A DNA stretch of 64,000 bases. Origin: Talpa occidentalis. Lineage: Eukaryota; Chordata; Mammalia; Eulipotyphla; Talpidae. A program made the position numbers and the translations under genes. Under the pieces are notes generated by a model. That model was not told where the DNA came from. It worked only from the letters and a program-made list of their open reading frames with translations, and made no database searches. The stretch covers positions 48,973,013 to 49,037,012 of the forward strand of contig NW_023601754.1 in the NCBI RefSeq assembly GCF_014898055.3, written 5' to 3'. This document shows, piece after piece, positions 47,301 to 64,000 of this stretch (its first letter is position 1; every line of letters begins with the position of its first letter).

Positions 47301-47928
47301 AAGGGGGTCCCGAACAATTGGGGGCGTCGGGCGGGCTGTGAGCGGGAAGCCGGGTGGGTGTTGGGATGCTGGCCCCGAGTGCGGCTCTGAGCCCTGCACC
47401 GGGGCGGGTGGGGAGGTGGTTGGAATATTGAGGCCCCAGGGCAGGGCAGGGGAAGGACCACTCTGTGGTCGCTGATGCGTCCTCAGAAGATGGGCGTTAC
47501 TAGGCCGGAGTCTGCTTTCAGAAGCTTCTAGAGCCAGGTGATGGAGATTGTGAGTCCAATGCTGAGAATCCCAGAAGGCAAGGGAAGCCAGGCGGGCGGG
47601 GGCTGTGCAGATGGGGGAGCTGGAGGTCTGTGTCTGCATGAGTCCTGTTCTGCCAGGAACAGTTGGGCGTCTGTGAGAGCGTGTTAATGACTGGTGATAT
47701 ACCAGAAATTGTCGGGAAGTGGGTGTGAAGCTGGTCTTATTGTGTCACTAGTATTTGTGGGTTTTCTTGGGAGTCTCTTCGCAGACCCTTTCTGCCGTGT
47801 AAATGCCTCTACTCCAAATGCACTTATCCAGGTTTATTCAGAACCTAGTGCCCTTGACCTTGAGCTCTAGAAAGCTTCTTGGGCTCTGGATAATGGTTAG
47901 TGTCTTCCAATAAGTAAATCGTGTATGT

Positions 47929-48212
47929 CCTTTTTTTTTAAAAAAAAAAAAAAAGATGTATTTATTTATGTATGCAAGAACTGGATTATAGGCCAAAAAA
48001 AGGTGTGGAGGTGAGAGGATTCACCAGAGACAGAGTGGGGAGCAGAACAGGCAGACTGACTGAAATCCACTGCTGAGAGGAGCAGCAGGGCAACAGGAGA
48101 GGTCTGCTGGGCTATGTGGGTCAGCTCCCTGGCCAGGGATCTAACTCATGCTGCAGTGGCTGCTGATAGCTTGATAGCACTAAGACTTAACCCCTGTGCC
48201 ACCAGGGAGGCC
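47929..48212 (-). repeat. tRNA-derived SINE
   Basis: Minus-strand copy ending CCACCAGGGAGGCC, in the zinc-finger gene intron. Confidence 0.9.
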
Positions 48213-48770
48213 ATTTTTTTTTGTTTTCTTATGGCTAATTTATTTCACTTAGTTTAGTATCTTCAGGATTCTTCCATCTTTTAGCAAGTGGCAGAATTTA
48301 TTTCCTTCTTAAGACTCAATAATGCCCCATTACATAGTCATAGCACATGCATTCATGAACATGTGGCTGGTGCCTGGGTGGATTCTACCTTTGACTCTAA
48401 TGAAAAATGGTGCTGTAAATATTTGTGCATAGTGAGATATATCGTAATATACACAGAGGATAGATAAGCTAACAGTTTAAGTTTGGGTTGTATACAAAGA
48501 AGTATACTTCTTGGATCACATTGTAACTCTTTGTTTAGTTTTCTCCAGAATCACCACATTGCTACCTTTTCTGGCTGCACCATTTTGTGTTCCCATTAAC
48601 AGTGCACAGATGTTCAATATCTCTGTATCCTCGCTGACATCTGTCCTACTCTGATTTTTTTTTTTCCCCTAATAGTCATCCTCGCTGTGCTTTTGATTTG
48701 CCAGTTTTTGAAATGTGCTCGTGGGCTACTTGTATACCGTCTGTAGGGAGTTCTATTAAAAACCCTTCCA
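48213..48770 (-). repeat. L1 3'-end fragment
   Basis: Reversed L1 text such as ATTTATTTCACTTAGTTTAG and CCCATTAACAGTGCACA, between SINEs of the zinc-finger gene intron. Confidence 0.6.
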
Positions 48771-48795
48771 GTTTTTTAAAATAGAACTTATTTTG

Positions 48796-49071
48796 GGCCT
48801 CCTTGGTGGTGCAGGGGTTAAAGTCTCAGCCCTATCAAGCTATTGCCAGCCACTGCGGCATGAGTTAGATCTGCTGCCAGGGAGCTAGGGAGCTAACCCA
48901 CATGGCGCTGGCACAGCAGACCTCTCCTGTCTCGCCTGCTGCTCCCCTCAGTAGATCTGTCTTTTCTGCTCCCCACTCTGTCTCTGTAAATCCTCTCACC
49001 CCCCGCACCTCTGGCCTACACCCCAGTTCTTGTATGCATAAATAAATAAAAATAAATCTTTAAAAAAGTAA
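48796..49071 (+). repeat. tRNA-derived SINE
   Basis: Plus-strand copy with a small duplication of GGGAGCTA. Confidence 0.9.
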
Positions 49072-49179
49072 ATCTAACTTATTTTTATAGCACTGTTAGG
49101 TCACGACACAATGGAGCAGAAGTACAGTGATTTCCGGTATAATAGTGCCAGCAAGTGTTGGCAGTGATTTGGTGTTTTT

Positions 49180-49456
49180 TTTTTTTTAAAGATTTATTTT
49201 TTACTTATTTATGCATACAAGAACTGGGGTCTAGGCCAGAAGTGCGGGGGATGAGAGGATTCACCAGAGAGAGTGGGGAACAGAACAGACTGATCTATTG
49301 AAATCCACTGCTGAGGGGAGCTGCGGGGGAGACAGGAGAGGTCTGGTGCACCATATGTGGGTCAGCTCCCTTGCTGGGATCAAACTCAAGCTGCAGTGGC
49401 TGCAGATAGCTTGATAGCACTGAGACTTAACCCCTGAGCTGCATCAGGGAAGCCCA
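49180..49456 (-). repeat. tRNA-derived SINE
   Basis: Minus-strand copy between two copies of TGATTTGGTGTTTTT, which is its target duplication. Confidence 0.9.
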
Positions 49457-49640
49457 GTGATTTGGTGTTTTTTGTTTTTTGTTTTTTTTTTTTTTTTGAT
49501 TTGGTGTTTTTTAGGGGGTTATGGAATCCTAGTTCCCTTTCCCCCATGCTCATCATTTTCTGTAGTGCTTTATCAAAGGCAGTGACTAGTACTGAGATAT
49601 GCCATTCAGTTATCGTGTTTTATCTAAAATTATAAGTCTT

Positions 49641-49922
49641 GGGGCCTCCCTGGTGGCACAAGGGGTTAAGTCTCAGCACTATGAAACTATCAGCAGCCAC
49701 TACGGCAGGACATTGATCCCCAGCTAGGGAGCTGACCCACATGGCGCAGCAGACCTCTCCTGTCTCCCCACTGCTCCCCTCAGCAGTGTGTTTCAGTCAG
49801 TACGCCTGTTCTGTCCCCACTCTGTCTCTGGTGAATCCTCTTGTCCCCCCTCCACGTACACCTCTGGCCTGCACCCCAGCTCTTGTATGCATAAATAAAT
49901 AAAATAAATCTTTAAAAAAAAA
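49641..49922 (+). repeat. tRNA-derived SINE
   Basis: Full-length plus-strand copy with AAATTATAAGTC-like flanks, one slightly diverged. Confidence 0.9.
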
Positions 49923-49964
49923 GAAATTGTAAGTCCATGAGCTAAACATGATTTGACTTAATGA

Positions 49965-59804
<9,840 letters not shown>

Positions 59805-62800
59805 GAATGTAAAGATGTAGAAAATCTGTCGACCAGAAATCTCACCTCACTAAACATTGAGACCTCACTCAGGGTTTGATCCTGTGTGAGAGACAGCATA
59901 TTCACAACATATTATTTGTTGATACGACATGGAATTCTATGTTGGGTTTCTATAACTTAACTGTGGCTATAAAAACAAACAGTACTTTCCAAGCCAGGTC
60001 ACAAAGAAAACTCCATTCTCATATTTTTCATACCTCGTTTTCCTGAATGACACTCCTGGTTTTCCTAGGAATCCATGGGATGAACATGCAGTGTTTTCAG
60101 AAAGGAGGGATTGATTGGGAAGAGCAGCCTCTTCCGCACTTGACCCAGCAGTCTCCATGGGTGCTTTCCTGGGTGAAACTATATTTTCTCCTTGGGCCCT
60201 TCCATGTGTGATGTCCTTAACCATCACGTTTCAGGCAGTTTTTGAATGGGACATTCTGCGAACAGTTACCTACACTTGTGTGTAAAATTCCTGGAGCAAA
60301 GAACTTCTGTCATGTTTTATCGCGTGTATTGATGGAAACTCAAAAAGAGGCGAAAAGATAGTTGACATAGTGTATCAAGTTTCAGCTGGAGTGTTTGGGT
60401 TATTGAGTGGCCTGAGCGGACTGTTCTAGAGAAGCGCTGAAGATGCCCTATGTGTTTTCTTATGAGAGGCCAAATGAGCAACTCAAGTACAACTGTAATT
60501 CCCTACGGACTGGCCTGTAAGTTTCCAGTTTATGTGGCATTAGCCAAGGGAGCAGGTCTGAAAATTCCAGGTTTGTAACATCTTGGTGGAGTTTTCAAGG
60601 AAATAGTGTATGTTTTGAGAATAATATATTTCTAGGCTGAGGTGGTAGGTTTCACTGTTCACGTGAGTGCGAACTAATAGTATAGTAAAGTCCATGGAAA
60701 GTTCCAGTCTTTATGTGTAGCTGGTAAATGGCAGTTGTGTCACAGAGGTAACTCCTGGTAGGAGCTCCTCAGGAAACGCTTGGAGGGGAAGTAGGGGAGA
60801 CGACACACTGTGTTATCTTTCCCCAGGGATTTGAGGACTTGTCTCATAAGAGGTCGCAGTCTTCCTCAGAATTCAGTCTCCATTGATCCTTGGATCGGCA
60901 CCGACAGCTGTGAGTCCTACCCGATCTCTAGGCCTGGGAGTGCGACCGTGTCCGGCTTAGAGCAAGCTGGAGGTGAGGGTCACGCACCAGGTGAATGGGG
61001 CCCAGGAAACTGCCAGCATTCCTCAGAGTCACGGAGGGAAGCGGCCCTTGCCTGGGGCTGCCAGCAGCTTAGCATCACCCACGGCGTCCCCGGGAGGGAT
61101 AGAGGGTCCAGTACAAGGTGGCTTGGGTACAGGGATCGTCATCCAGTTGTGAGACCAGGGTGTCATTGCTGTGTGGACACCCGCTCACGTGTGTGAGCCC
61201 TGCTGTGGAGGCTCCATGGCCTCCCGAGGAGGCAGAGCCTCTGTGCCTTGGAGGCTGTGCTGGGCCTGGGAGCTGGATTGGCGGGTGATGTGTGCGTGGG
61301 GGAGGGTTGTGCGGGTGCGCAGCTCACAAGGCTGTGGTTCTGTCCTCAGACCAAGGTGCCCCTTTCAGTGACTGAGAGGCTCGGTGCTGCGAGGTCGACG
61401 TTTCGGTCTCTGATTGTGCCCACGTGGGTGGTAAGTGAGGTGGTGTTGTAAATAGATAGAAATGCCGTTGCCTGGTTCAGGTGTCCATTGATAGGTTCCA
61501 TGGAAAGTATCTGGCCAAAGTGGGGGCTCCAACAGGACCCCGGGCCCAGGGCCTCCTATTTTTTTTTAACTTGTAGGGCCGCTTTCCTCCGTTGTCACTT
61601 TGGATGGTGACAGGTAAGCCTGCATCCACTTTAGGGTTTATATTCGTAGAAATCATGTGGACCTCGGCATCCGCCTGTTGGTTCCAACCGTTGGCTACTT
61701 GGAGGGTGGGGCTCTGGCTTGGGAACCCATGCGAGCACCCAGGCCAGGAGCGGCAGCCCAGGGTAGATGGAGAGGTACCACCTGCACCCCCTGCCTTTGG
61801 TTCGGCCTTGGCTTCCCTGTGGTGTGTGCTACTGAGGAGGTGTCTCATCCTTGGGGTGTGTGTTGGTTATATTACCTGCATGGCTGAGTAAGCCCCTGGG
61901 CAGCTCTTACTTGAGCCTCCCCTTCCTGCTCCCGGCTGAAGAGCTAGAGGACCCCAAGGTCTGCCGGAAAAGATGCCCCAGCATGAGCCTGGCAAGAGTT
62001 GGGTGTGGGCAGAGGTGAGAGGGCAGCTCCCGTGGGGTCTCCTGTTATTGATGGAGCTTTGTGATTTCTGGCAACTTGGGAAAGCCCCAGGGGGAGGCAA
62101 GCTAATCTCACCAGGTCTGAAAAGGCTTCTCGGCTCTGGCGAGAGCAGGCTTGTGCAGGGAGGGGACAGCTGAGACAGCGTCACTACAAGTACTTTGTTT
62201 TCTTCTCAAGTATCTTTCAGCTATGGTTTCAGGATCACATATCAGGCACCCCCTTGCACCCTCAGGGGCTGGGTTTGTCCTTGGTCACAGCCCCAAGGGT
62301 TGGGCTCCCCTCATGCTCCCACACTCCCCATGAGCACCACAGACTTTGAGTTGATAAAGCGTGGCCGTGAGGATGCGGAGGACACCAGTGGACAGGGAGG
62401 GATATCAGGGCTGTTAAACCTCAGGAAGGGTGTTAAACTGCAGGTAACAGGTGGGAGTGACGCCTCTGTCAGTCGGATGACTCGGGAAGGTCTCAGAAGG
62501 GAATATTTGAGCTGAGTGAGGGTGTGAGGTGACAGCAGTCTGTTATCTGGGGGAATAGCCTGTCATGGGTGTCCTGAGGGTGTTTGGGGAACACTCACCC
62601 TCAGATTGGGGGAGGGAGGCAGATAGGACCTGAGGTCAGAAAAGGGGCAGTTCCTTGGCCTCAGAACGATGTCCAGTGTCATGAATACTGGTCACGGAGT
62701 CAGGGCATGGTCGGGGGAGCCCTGCACCATCACACGAGCCCAGTTCCCTCTGCAGGACTCCCCATCGCCCTCAGACATTTCACACGTGTCTTCAAACCTA

Positions 62801-63340
62801 GAAGGTCCCTGGCATGACAAAGCAGGGAGGGGTGTCAGAGCCCAGCCCTCTTGGGGACACCCCTGCAGCAGCCTAGTAAGTAGACGTGGGACTGTGGGGC
62901 TGCGTTCAGGGGACCAGGGCTGGGCTCCAGGCTGTGCCTCTGCCGCGCTCGGTACCCCTGTGTGTTGCTTCTCCTCTTCCTGTCCCATGTCTAGCCTCAT
63001 CTCCCCCGCCACCTCACAGCTTGTAGGGCTCCCCATCTCCTCTCACCATACTCTTGACGTAAACACACACACACAAGCTGTTCCCAGCACACCGAGCCCC
63101 TTGTGGTGTTTCTGGTGACAAGCATGCATTTCCACACCTGTCAGCGTCACGTGGTGCTCAGCCTACAGGTCTGGTTTCCAGGCAGCACCTCACTGACCTC
63201 CCTTCCGAACACCCTCTGCAAGACTCACTTGAGATGCATTTATTCAAGCAGTAAATTCATGTACCGTTGGGTTGTTTATTTTTTTAACCTTATTTGTCAC
63301 TCTTTCCCCTTAAATTTCTTATTAAATATGAAAGTTCGCG
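59805..63340. other. 3' flank of the zinc-finger gene, no gene recognised
   Basis: The 3' untranslated region probably occupies the first few hundred bases. The rest has scattered open frames without family features. A short (AC)n run lies near 63063. Confidence 0.5.
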
Positions 63341-63602
63341 GGCCTCCCTGGTGGCCTAGGGGTTGAGTCTCAGTGCTATCCCCACTGTGGCCTGAGTTCG
63401 ATCCCCAGCCAGGGAGCTAACCCACATAATGGTGCAGCAGACCTCTCCTTTCTTGTCTGCTGCTCCCCTTAGCAGTGTATTTCAGTAGATAACGCTTGTT
63501 CTGCTCCCCACTCTGTCTCTGGTGAATCCTCTCATCCCTCGCACCTCTGGCCTGCATCCCAGTTCTTCTATGCATAAATAAATAAATCTTTAAATATAAA
63601 TA
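63341..63602 (+). mobile_element. tRNA-derived SINE with target duplication
   Basis: Full-length plus-strand copy flanked by AAATATGAAAGTTCGC on both sides. Confidence 0.92.
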
Positions 63603-64000
63603 AATATGAAAGTTCGCAATAACATTTGTCCTTAGGATTTCTCTTTATTCTGAGTTTTGTTTTTTAAATAATGTGTTAATATGACCCACCTTTTAGCAAC
63701 TAGTGACTTGGCCATGATAAAATGACTGCGCTGAAATTTAAAGAATGTTAGTTATTCATGGATGAAGAAGTATGTTCAGGTATGATATACTGAAATTAGA
63801 ACTGTAAGAAAATTAAATGGTTTATAGTACTTGTATTTTGCGTCGTGTTCGTGATGAGTGATGATTCACTTTTCCCCTTTTACAGCCTGAACAAAGGGTG
63901 AGTTCACAAATAAAATGAAGTCACGAAATAAGTAAATAGATGAGAAAAGACCTCGAAGCGCAGGCATTTGTGCAAGGGGTTTGGCATGATGGGAGGGTGC

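Overview
This window is from a placental mammal genome. It has intron-split immunoglobulin-superfamily receptor genes, a KRAB zinc-finger gene behind a CpG-island promoter, L1 and MIR fragments, endogenous retroviral relics, and about 35 copies of one tRNA-derived SINE. The SINE starts GGGCCTCCCTGGTGGCGCA and ends in TAAATAAA-type tails. It is not primate Alu, rodent B1/B2, the common carnivore element or the bat VES element as I know them, so I suggest a laurasiatherian without naming the order. Two runs of exactly 100 N (29196-29295 and 44306-44405) are assembly gaps of unknown size.

Region 1 (about 4.7-28 kb) is a cluster of LILR units of the leukocyte receptor complex, all on the plus strand. 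Unit 1 (4765-8328) is an intact four-Ig activating receptor: seven exons join in frame to 487 residues, with an arginine in the membrane segment and a short tail. Unit 2 (15030-15676) is a fragment with a signal exon, a linker exon and part of one Ig exon, with a stop and a SINE truncation. Its upstream side carries a short retroviral element (10690-14895) with two LTRs, a tRNA-Lys-type primer binding site and no gag, pol or env frame. Unit 3 (24606-27106) has two Ig domains and the same arginine-bearing membrane exon, but a single TGA in Ig domain 1. A strong CTCF-like motif lies at 19277-19290, and a promoter-like CpG-rich block (28270-28830) lies behind unit 3.

Region 2 (about 29-44 kb) is TARM1, partly duplicated in tandem. 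Both copies carry the linker and two Ig exons (32482-33510 and 39837-40836). Only one signal-peptide exon (35691-35723, apparently one base short) and one membrane exon (43840-43979) are present, and both belong to the second copy. The first copy has picked up three retroposons that the second lacks. Both receptor families here have the membrane arginine used to bind the ITAM adaptor FcR-gamma (FCER1G), so the visible genes encode activating signals; no ITIM exon was found.

Region 3 (about 46.5-60 kb) is a KRAB C2H2 zinc-finger gene: a CpG island with a ZNF143/THAP11-type motif, a KRAB-A exon, a KRAB-B exon and a last exon with 11 perfectly spaced fingers, predicted 668 residues. Its introns are packed with SINEs. 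From 60 to 63.3 kb I recognise no gene.

The order LILR - TARM1 - KRAB zinc finger, with no housekeeping genes between LILR and TARM1, differs from the human arrangement as I know it. I see no wholly new type of system. The most interesting signals are the TARM1 exon-cassette duplication, the non-autonomous retroviral element with its 4-bp target duplication, the CpG block, and the aromatic finger contact residues.
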